From Erythrobacteraceae bacterium (GTDB lineage: Bacteria > Pseudomonadota > Alphaproteobacteria > Sphingomonadales > Sphingomonadaceae), in contig JAIXPX010000040.1 of assembly GCA_027486035.1 (NCBI GenBank), positions 1 to 33,658 of the forward strand: DNA of 33,658 bases, given 5' to 3'. The notes beneath the pieces are model-generated. The model was not told the DNA's origin, did not search any database, and saw only the letters and a program-made list of their open reading frames with translations. Of the stretch, positions 1-8,372 are shown piece by piece. The position numbers and the translations under genes were made by a program. Every line of letters starts with the position of its first letter. The stretch's first letter is position 1.

Positions 1-1
1 G

Positions 2-394
2 GACACCGTGGCGCAGGGCTTCGGCTCGCTCGGCCTCATGACCTCGGTGCTCATGACCCCCGACGGCAAGACCGTCGAGGCCGAAGCCGCCCACGGCACC
101 GTCACCCGCCACTACCGCCAGCACCAGCAGGGCAAGGCGACCTCGACCAACCCGATCGCCTCGATCTTCGCCTGGACCCGCGGGCTCATGTATCGCGGCA
201 AGTTCGACAACACGCCCGACGTCGTGCGCTTTGCCGAAACGCTCGAGCGGGTTTGCATCCAGACGGTCGAAAAGGGCTACATGACCAAGGATCTCGCTCT
301 CCTGATCGGCCCGGGTCAGGCGTGGCAGACCACCGAGCAGTTCTTCGAGACGATCGTCGAGAACCTCGAGAAGGAAATGTCCAGCTGGGCCTGA
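2..394 (+). CDS. icd: NADP-dependent isocitrate dehydrogenase, C-terminal part (5' truncated by window edge)
   Basis: This is the last 130 codons of isocitrate dehydrogenase, the TCA-cycle enzyme that oxidatively decarboxylates isocitrate to 2-oxoglutarate with NADP+ in the cytosol. The frame is open from base 2, so the gene starts outside the window. The sequence [11 protein letters not shown] followed by [19 protein letters not shown] is the hallmark of the homodimeric, eukaryote-like (type II) NADP-IDH used by alphaproteobacteria, not of the E. coli type. The reading frame ends in TGA at 392-394 and is followed 18 bases later by an intrinsic terminator, so it is probably the last gene of its transcript. 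The family assignment is secure; the start cannot be judged. Confidence 0.95.
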   Translation, partial: DTVAQGFGSLGLMTSVLMTPDGKTVEAEAAHGTVTRHYRQHQQGKATSTNPIASIFAWTRGLMYRGKFDNTPDVVRFAETLERVCIQTVEKGYMTKDLALLIGPGQAWQTTEQFFETIVENLEKEMSSWA

Positions 395-412
395 CCCCTG
401 CCGCATGACGAG

Positions 413-450
413 AAAGCCGGGCAAGCCCAAGCGGCCTGTCCGGCTTTTTT
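413..450 (+). terminator. Rho-independent terminator of icd
   Basis: AAAGCCGG (413-420) pairs with CCGGCTTT (440-447) and the descending arm runs into a stretch of six T ending at 450. It lies just after the icd stop codon and before the antiporter gene, so it separates the two transcripts. Confidence 0.85.
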
Positions 451-501
451 ATTCCCGTGGCCAAGGGTGACAGCCCCACACGGGGCGGTTAAGCCTTGGT
501 C

Positions 502-2292
502 ATGGCTGGCGAACTGACCCTCTCTCCGTTTCTGTCCGATGCGCTGGTGATCCTTGGCGCGGCGGGGATCGTGATCCCGGTCTTCGCCCGGTTCCGCATC
601 ACCCCGATCATCGGTTTCATCCTTATCGGTGTGCTGGTGGGCCCCTATGGATTGGGCTCGCTGGTCGAACGGGTGCCCTGGCTCTACTATGTCACGATCA
701 GCGATCCGGCAGGCCTCACGCCATTTGCCGATTTCGGGATCGTCTTGCTGCTCTTCGCGATCGGGCTCGAACTCAGCTTCAACCGCCTGTGGCAGATGCG
801 CAAGCTGGTGTTCGGCCTCGGCGCACTGGAGGTGCTGTTCAGCGGCACGGCGCTGGCGCTGTTCGTGGGGCTGGCGGCGGGAATGAACGTCTCGGCCGCG
901 CTCGCGCTCGGCTTTGCGCTGGCCTTTTCCTCGACCGCGATTGTGCTGCCGATCTCGGGCACCCGCACACCGGTGGGGCGCGCGGCGCTGTCGATGCTGC
1001 TGTTCGAGGACATCATGATCGTGCCGATCATCTTCATCCTCGGCGCGCTCGCTCCCAATGCCGCCGATGAAGGCTGGAGCGGGCTCGTGGAGACACTATG
1101 GCAGGGCGGTCTCGTCATCGCCGTTTTGCTCGTGGTCGGGCGCTTCGCCCTGCCCCGGCTCTTTGCCCAGGCAGCGCGCACCAAGAGCCCCGATCTGTTC
1201 CTTGCCGCCACGCTGCTGGTGGTGATCGGCGCGAGCCTCGCGACGGCCCTCGTCGGCCTCTCGCCCATCGTCGGCGCGCTGATCGCCGGCCTGCTAATTG
1301 CCGAGACCGAGTATCACACCGAGATCGAACTCATCATGGAGCCCTTCAAGGGCCTCGCTCTCGGGGTCTTCCTGATCACCATCGGCATGAGCATCAACCT
1401 TGCCGAAATCGCGGGGCAGCTTGGCACCCTCGCGCTGGCGGTGGTCGGCGTGCTCGTGTTCAAGGCGATCGTCACGGGCACCTTGCTGCGCCTGATGGGG
1501 GCAAGGCGCGGCACCGCTGCCGAGACAGGCGTGCTGATGGCAAGCCCTTCCGAAACATCGCTGATCGTTCTCGCCGCAGCCACAAGCGCGCTGGTGATCG
1601 ATCCCGAGACAGCCCGGTTCTGGCAGACGGTCACGGCAATCGGCCTCACGATCACGCCGCTGCTGGCGCGTCTGGGGGCCAGTCTCGCGCGGCAGGTCGA
1701 TGGTGCGCCGCACCTTGCCGCGGACGGCGATAGCGATACCGCGCGCACGATCATCGTCGGCGGAGGCAGGGTCGGACGGCTCGTGGCCGACATGATGCAC
1801 ACCCATGGCCAAGCCTATGTGATGATCGACACCAACCCCGATTTGATCGATGCCGCCAAGCGTGACGGCTATCGTGCGACCTTTGGCGATGCGGCCCGCG
1901 GTGACACGCTCCAGCGCCTCGGAGCCGAGAGCGCGCCTGCGGTGGTCCTCACAATGGACGAGCCGGTGCTTGCCCAGCGGCTTGTTACCAAACTGCGCCG
2001 TGAATACCCGGAACTCCTGATCGTTGCGCGTGCGCGCGATCCCGATCACGCCGCCGCACTGTACCGCGCCGGGGCGAGCCATGCCGTGCCCGAAACGCTG
2101 GAGGCCTCGCTCCAGCTCTCGGAAGCGGTGCTGGTCGATATCGGCGTGGCAATGGGCCCGGTGATCGCCTCGATCCATGCCAAGCGCGACGAGTATCGCG
2201 AGCAGCTGGAGCGTGACGGCAACCTCAACGAAAAGCCGAAGCTGCGCACCAGCACGACGAACCGCGAAACCTTGCGAGACCGGACGGGGTAA
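502..2292 (+). CDS. CPA2-family cation:proton antiporter with TrkA-N domain (KefB/KefC/YbaL type)
   Basis: A 596-residue inner-membrane transporter predicted to exchange K+ (or Na+) for protons. Residues about 1-400 form the multi-helix Na+/H+ exchanger domain, with the CPA2-typical segments LLLFAIGLELSF and GFALAFSSTAIVLPI. Residues about 412-530 form a cytosolic TrkA-N/RCK domain that starts with IIVGGGRVG, the dinucleotide-binding glycine motif, and gates such transporters. A charged tail of about 60 residues follows. I chose ATG at 502; a TTG two codons upstream (496) is also in frame, and neither has a clear Shine-Dalgarno. It is a single gene downstream of the icd terminator and convergent with alaS. 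Kef members are glutathione-gated and YbaL-like ones are not; the sequence alone does not decide which this is. Confidence 0.9.
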   Translation: MAGELTLSPFLSDALVILGAAGIVIPVFARFRITPIIGFILIGVLVGPYGLGSLVERVPWLYYVTISDPAGLTPFADFGIVLLLFAIGLELSFNRLWQMRKLVFGLGALEVLFSGTALALFVGLAAGMNVSAALALGFALAFSSTAIVLPISGTRTPVGRAALSMLLFEDIMIVPIIFILGALAPNAADEGWSGLVETLWQGGLVIAVLLVVGRFALPRLFAQAARTKSPDLFLAATLLVVIGASLATALVGLSPIVGALIAGLLIAETEYHTEIELIMEPFKGLALGVFLITIGMSINLAEIAGQLGTLALAVVGVLVFKAIVTGTLLRLMGARRGTAAETGVLMASPSETSLIVLAAATSALVIDPETARFWQTVTAIGLTITPLLARLGASLARQVDGAPHLAADGDSDTARTIIVGGGRVGRLVADMMHTHGQAYVMIDTNPDLIDAAKRDGYRATFGDAARGDTLQRLGAESAPAVVLTMDEPVLAQRLVTKLRREYPELLIVARARDPDHAAALYRAGASHAVPETLEASLQLSEAVLVDIGVAMGPVIASIHAKRDEYREQLERDGNLNEKPKLRTSTTNRETLRDRTG

Positions 2293-2315
2293 GCCCTTCT
2301 CCAAGGAGAAGACAT

Positions 2316-2573
2316 ATGGCCAACCCCGAGAACCCCGCCGAGCGCGGCCCCCAGAGCCGGACCGACGTTCCCGCCACTCCGCTCTAGGAGGCGCAGCTCA
2401 AGGGCGACCGTCGACACTATCGCGATCCGCCGCGCGGTGCCGAGGGCGACACCCGTCACGCCTCGGGATTGCCGCGCCGGGGCCGGGTGCCGGTCATGTC
2501 CTGCCCGGCATGGGACTGCTGCGACCTCTGCGCGTCCTTCAGGCCGCCGACTGCGCTTCCAGCACGGCCTTGA
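2316..2573 (+). pseudogene. Small ORF interrupted by an in-frame TAG
   Basis: ATG at 2316 is preceded by a strong ribosome-binding site (AAGGAGAA, 2303-2310), better than those of most genes here. The frame encodes 23 residues (start MANPENPAERGPQSR) and then meets TAG at 2385-2387. Beyond the stop the same frame stays open for 61 more codons, beginning EAQLKGDRRHYRDPPRGAEG, which has the same hydrophilic, Pro/Arg/Glu-rich character, and ends at 2571-2573 inside the antisense end of alaS. Reading the TAG as CAG (Gln) would restore a protein of about 85 residues. It may be a recent nonsense pseudogene or a true 23-residue peptide. I do not recognise the family. Confidence 0.4.
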
Positions 2574-5208
2574 CCGCGGCGATTGCCTCGGCCCCCTTGC
2601 TGCCGTCCGGGCCGCCGCCCTGCGCCATGTCGGGCCGACCGCCGCCGCCCTTGCCGCCGAGCGCCTCGACGCCCGCGCGCACCAGATCGACGGCGCTGAA
2701 GCGCGCGGTGAGGTCGTCGGTGACGGCGGCCGCGATGCTGGCCTTCCCGTCGTTGATCGCGACAAGCACCGCGACCCCTGCGCCCATGCGTTGCTTGGCC
2801 GCATCGAGCAGCGGGCGAAGCTCCTTGGGGTCGAGCCCGTCCAGCACCTGCCCGGAGAAAGTCACGCCCGCGACGGTCTCGTCTGCTGATGCGCCCGCAC
2901 CTCCGGTGCCGCCGCCGCCAAGCGCCAATGCCTTCTTCGCCTCGGCAAGCTCCTTTTCGAGCCGCTTGCGCTCCTCGATCAAGGCGGCGAGGCGCGCGGG
3001 CACATCCTCGGGCGTCGCGCGGATCACGCCCGCGGCCGCCTTCAAGGCCTCCTCGCGGGCAACCAGCCACTGGCGCGCAGCCTCGCCCGTCAAGGCCTCG
3101 ACCCGGCGCACGCCCGAAGAGACCGCGCTTTCCGAGACGATCCGGAACACGCCGATATCGCCAGTCGCGTTCACATGGGTGCCGCCGCACAGCTCGACCG
3201 AGTAATTGCGCCCTTCCCTGCCGGCCCGGCCCATCGAGAGAACGCGGACTTCGTCGCCGTACTTCTCCCCGAACAGCGCCAGCGCGCCGGCTGCGACCGC
3301 ATCGTCGGGGGTCATCAGCCGGGTGCCGACTGTCTCGTTGGCGCGGATCTCGGCGTTGACCTCTTCCTCCACAGCCGCGATGTCCTCGGGCGTGAGTGCG
3401 ACCGGGTGCGAGAAGTCGAAGCGCAGGCGATCCTCGGCCACCATCGAGCCCTTCTGCGTCACATGGCCGCCGAGCCGATTGCGCAAAGCGGCGTGGACGA
3501 GGTGGGTGGCCGAGTGGTTGGCGCGGATGCGGTCACGTCGGTCGGCATCGACCCTCAGTTCGACCGTGTCGCCCGCGCAGACGAAGCCGTCTTCGATCCG
3601 CACATGGTGAGCGTGGAGCCGCCCCAGCGGCTTGGAGGTGTCGGTGACCTGCGCTTTCAGGCCGCCGAGACTGGTGATCGTGCCGGCATCGCCCGTCTGG
3701 CCGCCGCTCTCGCCGTAGAAGGGGGTCTGGTTGGTGAGGATCACCACGGCCTCGCCGGGCCCGGCACGGCTCGCCTCCTTGCCGTCCTTGACGATGGCGA
3801 CCACCCGGCCCTCGCCGCTGGTCGAGGCATAGCCGGTGAACTCGGTCGCGCCTTCGCGCTCGGCGATGTCGAACCAGACCTCGCCCGAAGCCGCCTCGCC
3901 CGAGCCCTTCCAAGCGGCGCGCGCAGCGGCTTTCTGGCGCGCCATGGCCGCGTCGAAACCGGCCTTGTCCACCCCGATCCCCCGAGCGCGCAGCGCATCC
4001 TCGGTGAGGTCATAGGGAAAACCGTAGGTGTCATAGAGCCGGAAGGCGACCTCGCCATCGAGCTCCCCGCCCGTGGCGAGCTCCCCGGTCGCTTCGTCGA
4101 GCAGCTTGAGGCCCTTGTCGAGCGTGCGGCGGAACTGGGTTTCCTCGCGCTCGAGCACTTCCTGGATGAGCGCCTGGCCGCGGGTGAGCTCGGGATAGGC
4201 CTGGCCCATCTCGCCGACCAGCGCAGGCACAAGCCGGTGCATGAGCGGCTCGCTCGCACCGAGCAGATGCGCGTGCCGCATGGCGCGGCGCATGATGCGG
4301 CGCAGAACATAGCCGCGGCCCTCGTTCGAGGGGAGGACACCGTCGGCCATGAGGAAGCTGGTCGAGCGCAGGTGATCGGCAATCACCCGGTGCGAGGCGG
4401 CGTGTTCTCCCTGGGCGGCGACTCCGGTCAGCGATTCCGATGCGGTGATCAGTGCCTTGAAGGTGTCGGTGTCGTAGTTGTCGTGCACGCCCTGGAGCAC
4501 TGCGGCGATCCGCTCGATACCCATGCCGGTGTCGATCGAAGGCTTGGGCAGGTCGATGCGGGTGCCGTCCGCCTGCTGCTCGTACTGCATGAAGACGAGG
4601 TTCCAGATCTCGACGAAGCGGTCGCCGTCCTCATCGGGGCTGCCCGGAGGGCCGCCAAAGATGTGGTCCCCGTGATCATAGAAGATTTCCGAACAGGGGC
4701 CGCAGGGGCCGGTGTCGCCCATCGACCAGAAATTGTCCGCGGTGGGAATGCGGATGATGCGGCCTTCGGGAAGGCCCGCAATCCGCTTCCACAGGTCAGC
4801 CGCCTCGTCGTCTGTATGATACACCGTGACCGTGAGGCGGTCCTTGGGCAGGCCCCATTCCTTAGTCAGGAGGGTCCAGGCATGGGTGATCGCCTGCTCC
4901 TTGAAATAGTCCCCGAAGGAAAAATTCCCAAGCATTTCAAAGAACGTATGGTGCCGGGCGGTGTAGCCGACATTGTCGAGGTCGTTGTGCTTGCCGCCGG
5001 CGCGGACGCATTTCTGGCTGGAGGCAGCGCGCGGGGAGGCCGGAGTCTCGAGACCGGTGAAGACGTTCTTGAACGGCACCATGCCGGCGTTGACGAACAT
5101 CAGCGTCGGGTCGTTGTAGGGCACCAGCGGCGCGCTCGGCGTGGGCGCGTGCCCGTTCCTACCGAAGTAGTCGAGGAAGGAGCGGCGGATTTCGTTCGTC
5201 GAAGTCAT
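2539..5208 (-). CDS. alaS: Alanine--tRNA ligase
   Basis: An 889-residue class II synthetase that charges tRNA-Ala and hydrolyses mischarged Ser/Gly-tRNA-Ala. The N-terminal catalytic core has the AlaRS signature [18 protein letters not shown] near residues 86-103 and GPCGPCSEI further on. The editing domain shows [12 protein letters not shown] and [13 protein letters not shown], which carry the His and Cys/His zinc ligands. The C-terminal part contains a Lys/Glu-rich coiled coil ([16 protein letters not shown]) and a C-Ala domain ending in AQSAA. ATG at 5206-5208 ([15 protein letters not shown]) was chosen because the family begins with this helix; the frame is open a further 16 codons upstream without family likeness. 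No good Shine-Dalgarno is visible. It lies 294 bp downstream of recA on the same strand, separated by the recA terminator, a common alphaproteobacterial order. Confidence 0.97.
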   Translation of the reverse strand: MTSTNEIRRSFLDYFGRNGHAPTPSAPLVPYNDPTLMFVNAGMVPFKNVFTGLETPASPRAASSQKCVRAGGKHNDLDNVGYTARHHTFFEMLGNFSFGDYFKEQAITHAWTLLTKEWGLPKDRLTVTVYHTDDEAADLWKRIAGLPEGRIIRIPTADNFWSMGDTGPCGPCSEIFYDHGDHIFGGPPGSPDEDGDRFVEIWNLVFMQYEQQADGTRIDLPKPSIDTGMGIERIAAVLQGVHDNYDTDTFKALITASESLTGVAAQGEHAASHRVIADHLRSTSFLMADGVLPSNEGRGYVLRRIMRRAMRHAHLLGASEPLMHRLVPALVGEMGQAYPELTRGQALIQEVLEREETQFRRTLDKGLKLLDEATGELATGGELDGEVAFRLYDTYGFPYDLTEDALRARGIGVDKAGFDAAMARQKAAARAAWKGSGEAASGEVWFDIAEREGATEFTGYASTSGEGRVVAIVKDGKEASRAGPGEAVVILTNQTPFYGESGGQTGDAGTITSLGGLKAQVTDTSKPLGRLHAHHVRIEDGFVCAGDTVELRVDADRRDRIRANHSATHLVHAALRNRLGGHVTQKGSMVAEDRLRFDFSHPVALTPEDIAAVEEEVNAEIRANETVGTRLMTPDDAVAAGALALFGEKYGDEVRVLSMGRAGREGRNYSVELCGGTHVNATGDIGVFRIVSESAVSSGVRRVEALTGEAARQWLVAREEALKAAAGVIRATPEDVPARLAALIEERKRLEKELAEAKKALALGGGGTGGAGASADETVAGVTFSGQVLDGLDPKELRPLLDAAKQRMGAGVAVLVAINDGKASIAAAVTDDLTARFSAVDLVRAGVEALGGKGGGGRPDMAQGGGPDGSKGAEAIAAVKAVLEAQSAA

Positions 5209-5271
5209 GGGCGTGCAGTTAGGCAATGCCGAGCCGCAAGGCAATGGAGCGCGCAAACAGGGCGTTTTGCC

Positions 5272-5357
5272 GGGGGTCTGACGGGGGTCTGGATGGGGTC
5301 AAGCACGGGTCTGAACGAGCATAGCGGGGGTCTGCATCGGCCCGGACCGGGTCTGGA
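5272..5357 (+). repeat. GGGGTCT repeats with 11-bp phasing between alaS and recA
   Basis: Five copies of GGGTCT plus one GGGTCA, all in the same orientation. The first T of the TC step falls at 5277, 5288, 5299 and 5310 (exactly 11 bp apart), then at 5331 and 5352 (two 21-bp steps). The G-runs satisfy the pattern of a G-quadruplex on the plus strand. An equivalent cluster lies at 30526-30622. Confidence 0.75.
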
Positions 5358-5393
5358 ATCGCGCCCCAAGTCGCTTGCCATGCCCCGGACGCG

Positions 5394-5432
5394 AAAAGCC
5401 GGCCTGCGATCTGGAGAGGATCGCAAGCCGGC
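5394..5432 (-). terminator. Rho-independent terminator of recA
   Basis: On the minus strand, 5432-5419 and 5411-5398 form a 14-bp stem (one G-U wobble, core GCCGGC) with a 7-nt loop, followed by UUUU (5397-5394). It starts 71 bases after the recA stop codon and ends recA transcription before alaS. Confidence 0.9.
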
Positions 5433-5502
5433 ATTCCGCTTGTCCGGGCGCGGTGGGACAGCCGGAAGGGGGACACCTTCCGCGCCAGCGCCCGCTTGGG
5501 GA

Positions 5503-6570
5503 TCAGTCGTCCGAGTCCGCGTCCGGCCCTGACATCATCTCCCCGGCGACCTGCTCGGTGCGGCTGCGGATGGCAGCTTCCAGGCGGTCGCAGATTTCCG
5601 GGTTTTCCTTGAGGTAGGTCTTGGCGTTCTCGCGGCCCTGACCGATGCGGACCGAATCGTAGGAGAACCAGCTCCCCGACTTCTCCACCAGGCCGGCCTT
5701 GACCCCGAGGTCGAGAATCTCGCCGATCTTGGAGATGCCCTCGCCATACATGATATCGAACTCGACCTGCTTGAACGGCGGCGCGACCTTGTTCTTGACG
5801 ACCTTCACGCGGGTGGTGTTGCCGGTGATCTCGTCACGCTCCTTGATCTGGCCGGTGCGGCGAATGTCGAGACGCACCGAGGCGTAGAACTTGAGCGCAT
5901 TGCCGCCGGTGGTGGTTTCCGGATTGCCGTACATCACCCCGATCTTCATGCGCAGCTGGTTGATGAAGATCACCATACAGCGCGAGCGGCTGATCGAGCC
6001 GGTCAGCTTGCGCAGCGACTGCGACATCAGGCGCGCCTGGAGGCCGACGTGGCTATCACCCATCTCGCCCTCGATTTCCGCGCGCGGCACCAGCGCCGCG
6101 ACCGAATCGACCACCAGCACATCGATCGCGTTCGAGCGCACCAGCGTATCGGTGATCTCGAGCGCCTGCTCGCCGGTGTCGGGCTGCGAGACGATCAGCT
6201 CGTCGATGTCGACGCCGAGCTTCTTGGCATAGACCGGATCCAAGGCGTGCTCCGCGTCAACGAAGGCGGCGGTGCCGCCAGCCTTCTGCGCCTCGGCGAT
6301 GACGTGCAGCGCCAGCGTGGTCTTGCCTGAGCTTTCCGGGCCATAGACCTCGATCACCCGGCCGCGCGGCAGGCCGCCGATCCCGAGCGCGATGTCGAGC
6401 CCCAGCGATCCGGTCGAGATAGCCTCCACCTGCATCGCTTCCTTCGAGCCCAGCTTCATCGCCGAACCCTTGCCGAAAGCGCGGTCGATCTGGGCAAGCG
6501 CGGCTTCCAGAGCCTTTTGACGATCCACGGCTTTTTTGTCCTCTTCCACCAATTTCAATTGGGTAGCCAT
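5503..6570 (-). CDS. recA: Recombinase RecA
   Basis: A 355-residue ATP-dependent strand-exchange protein that forms filaments on single-stranded DNA, drives homologous recombination and triggers LexA self-cleavage. The Walker A loop GPESSGKTT is at residues 77-85. Other RecA-specific blocks are [19 protein letters not shown], the Walker B region [24 protein letters not shown], and [30 protein letters not shown]. The acidic tail (SGPDADSDD) is typical. The start at 6570 has a ribosome-binding site (AAGGAGCG) about 8 bases upstream on the minus strand. An SOS operator and a plausible sigma-70 promoter lie 60-100 bp upstream, and a strong terminator follows the gene, so it is transcribed alone. 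Confidence 0.98.
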   Translation of the reverse strand: MATQLKLVEEDKKAVDRQKALEAALAQIDRAFGKGSAMKLGSKEAMQVEAISTGSLGLDIALGIGGLPRGRVIEVYGPESSGKTTLALHVIAEAQKAGGTAAFVDAEHALDPVYAKKLGVDIDELIVSQPDTGEQALEITDTLVRSNAIDVLVVDSVAALVPRAEIEGEMGDSHVGLQARLMSQSLRKLTGSISRSRCMVIFINQLRMKIGVMYGNPETTTGGNALKFYASVRLDIRRTGQIKERDEITGNTTRVKVVKNKVAPPFKQVEFDIMYGEGISKIGEILDLGVKAGLVEKSGSWFSYDSVRIGQGRENAKTYLKENPEICDRLEAAIRSRTEQVAGEMMSGPDADSDD

Positions 6571-6631
6571 CGCACGCGCTCCTTCGCTTGCCTAGTGGCG
6601 CGAGGGGAGTTTTCCGCCGCGCCGTGGCCAC

Positions 6632-6669
6632 GATGTATCGTGTTTGTTCTCATGGAACAAGTAGGGAAC
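6632..6669 (-). promoter_or_regulatory. recA promoter with alphaproteobacterial LexA (SOS) box
   Basis: Read on the minus strand, 6669-6655 is GTTC-N7-GTTC, the direct-repeat LexA box known from alphaproteobacteria. The second half of the box is part of TTGTTC (6660-6655), which can act as -35; after exactly 17 bases comes TACATC (6637-6632) as -10. Repressor binding would therefore cover the -35 hexamer. The promoter assignment is inference; the box itself is exact. Confidence 0.75.
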
Positions 6670-6720
6670 GAAAATTTTTTTCCGCCGCGCGGCGCGCGCC
6701 TTTCCTACGCCGCACACGCC

Positions 6721-8361
6721 TCAGCCCTGATCCGGCCCCACCGTCCAGTCGAAGCTCCGCGTCTGATTGGCTGGCAGCGTCACCTCGACCACCTGCATCC
6801 CGTTCCTCACCACCACCCGCGCCTTGGCAAAGCGCACCGCGACGCCCGGCCCGGCCAGTTGCAGGCGCAGCGTCACGGGGTGCGGATTGGCATTGACGAG
6901 GGTCGCGCGCATCGCCCTCCAGCCGCGCGGCGCGCCGGAGGACTGGCTGGGGCTGACCGCCGCGCAGCGGGCGAAGACCTGCCCGCTCGCGCCCAGTTCC
7001 AGCTCCATGTCCTGCCCGCTGGCATAGTCGCGCAAGGTGGTCTTCCCCGCGAGGCTGTCGCCGCGCGCCGACGGCTCGTAGAGCGTCATCGCCCCCTGCG
7101 GCAGCGCCACGCCGAGACCCTTGGCGGCTTCGTTCCGGGTCACCAGCAGCAGGCGCGCAGGCGAAGGCCCGCCCCCCTCCTCGCCGATCCATGCAGAGGG
7201 ATCACAGGCGGCCTGATAGAGATAGCGCGCCTTGACGCCATCGCGCTCGAGGAAGGCGACCTGCTTCATCCCCTTCGCCGACACGTCGACCCGCTCGGGC
7301 ACGCGGAACAGCTTGAGATCGCCGAGATCCTCCTCGGCGGCCTTCATCGCATCCAGCCGCGTGCCGGTGACGGTGATCATCTCGGCGCGGGCCATCATCG
7401 GCGCAGGCGGCGGGGCGGCGACCGGCATCGGCACGCCCGGCGGCGGGGGCGGCGGCGACCACGGCTCGGGAATATCCGAGCCCGCGGCGGTGCTGCCGAA
7501 AGGATAGCAGGTGAGGCGCAGCGGCTTGGCCTCGGGCGGATCGGCCAGGCCTTGGTAATCGCTCTCGACATTGAGCCGGCCCGCGACGATCTGGAGCCTC
7601 GCCTGCGCGAAGCCCTGCCCGTTGTCGTTCACCAGCGTCAGCCAGCTCATCAGGTGGAGCGGGAACTCCCCGCCCGCCGCTTGCCCCCCGGGTTTCCCGC
7701 GCAGGGTCGCCACGTAATTCGCCTGCCAGTCGAAGCCCCAGGCAAGATAGGTGAGCGTCACCTCGTAGGTGCCGCCCTCCGCCGACCGGGTGTCGACCGA
7801 GAAGACGGGACTGGCCGAAAGCCCGGCGGGAACGCGCTCGAAGCTCAGCGTCTCGGGGATTCCCGCGCAGCGCACCGCCTCGAAGCCTTGCGCGGTCTGG
7901 AGCACGAGGCCGCCGTCGGCGCGGGTGCGCACCACCGCCCTTTCCGCCCTGGCCTCGCCGGTTGCGGGATTGGTGCGCGTCACCGTGACGCGGTTGCCGA
8001 GCGTGCCGTTGACCAGCGCGGCAGGCGAGAGCAGCTCGGCATTGCGGTTCTTCTCGATCGTGCCGCCGGGCAGGCCCGTGACGATCGCCGAGATGCCGAT
8101 CATGCCCTCGGCCACGCCTGCGAAGCGGATGGTGGATTCGCCCCTGGGCAGCGTCACCCGCCGGGTCTCGCTGATCATCGCGAGGCCTTGCGGATTGTCG
8201 CGGTCGAGGGGCGCATCCGGTGCCCGGTCGGGATCGCGGTAGATCGTCACCGACAGGTCGGAGGGCGGCGCGGCGTCCACGGCCTCGCGCCCCGGGGTCT
8301 GGGCAGCCAGCGGGGCGGCGATCACCGCCGCGCCCAGCAGCCAATGGGCGGCGAGCCGCAT
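6721..8361 (-). CDS. Secreted DUF4139 domain-containing protein (second of a tandem pair)
   Basis: A 546-residue protein with an N-terminal Sec signal peptide (hydrophobic core LLGAAVIAAPLAA, likely cleavage near residue 20), so periplasmic or surface-located. The body resembles the DUF4139 family of beta-rich proteins: LSVTIYRDP near the start, RTNPATGEARAERA, then ERVPAGLSASPVFSVDTRSA and AWGFDWQANYVATL. An extra proline-rich insert (PEPWSPPPPPPGVPMP) sits about two-thirds along and is absent from its neighbour. It follows the upstream paralogue at 8373 by 11 bases and is surely co-transcribed with it. The C-terminal SFDWTVGPDQG ends the frame at 6721. The molecular function of this family is not established. 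Confidence 0.75.
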   Translation of the reverse strand: MRLAAHWLLGAAVIAAPLAAQTPGREAVDAAPPSDLSVTIYRDPDRAPDAPLDRDNPQGLAMISETRRVTLPRGESTIRFAGVAEGMIGISAIVTGLPGGTIEKNRNAELLSPAALVNGTLGNRVTVTRTNPATGEARAERAVVRTRADGGLVLQTAQGFEAVRCAGIPETLSFERVPAGLSASPVFSVDTRSAEGGTYEVTLTYLAWGFDWQANYVATLRGKPGGQAAGGEFPLHLMSWLTLVNDNGQGFAQARLQIVAGRLNVESDYQGLADPPEAKPLRLTCYPFGSTAAGSDIPEPWSPPPPPPGVPMPVAAPPPAPMMARAEMITVTGTRLDAMKAAEEDLGDLKLFRVPERVDVSAKGMKQVAFLERDGVKARYLYQAACDPSAWIGEEGGGPSPARLLLVTRNEAAKGLGVALPQGAMTLYEPSARGDSLAGKTTLRDYASGQDMELELGASGQVFARCAAVSPSQSSGAPRGWRAMRATLVNANPHPVTLRLQLAGPGVAVRFAKARVVVRNGMQVVEVTLPANQTRSFDWTVGPDQG

Positions 8362-8372
8362 CGCCTGCCGCC

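Noticed and set aside
3175..5532. Plus-strand open frame of 785 codons
   Set aside because: It is antisense to alaS, whose motifs are unmistakable.
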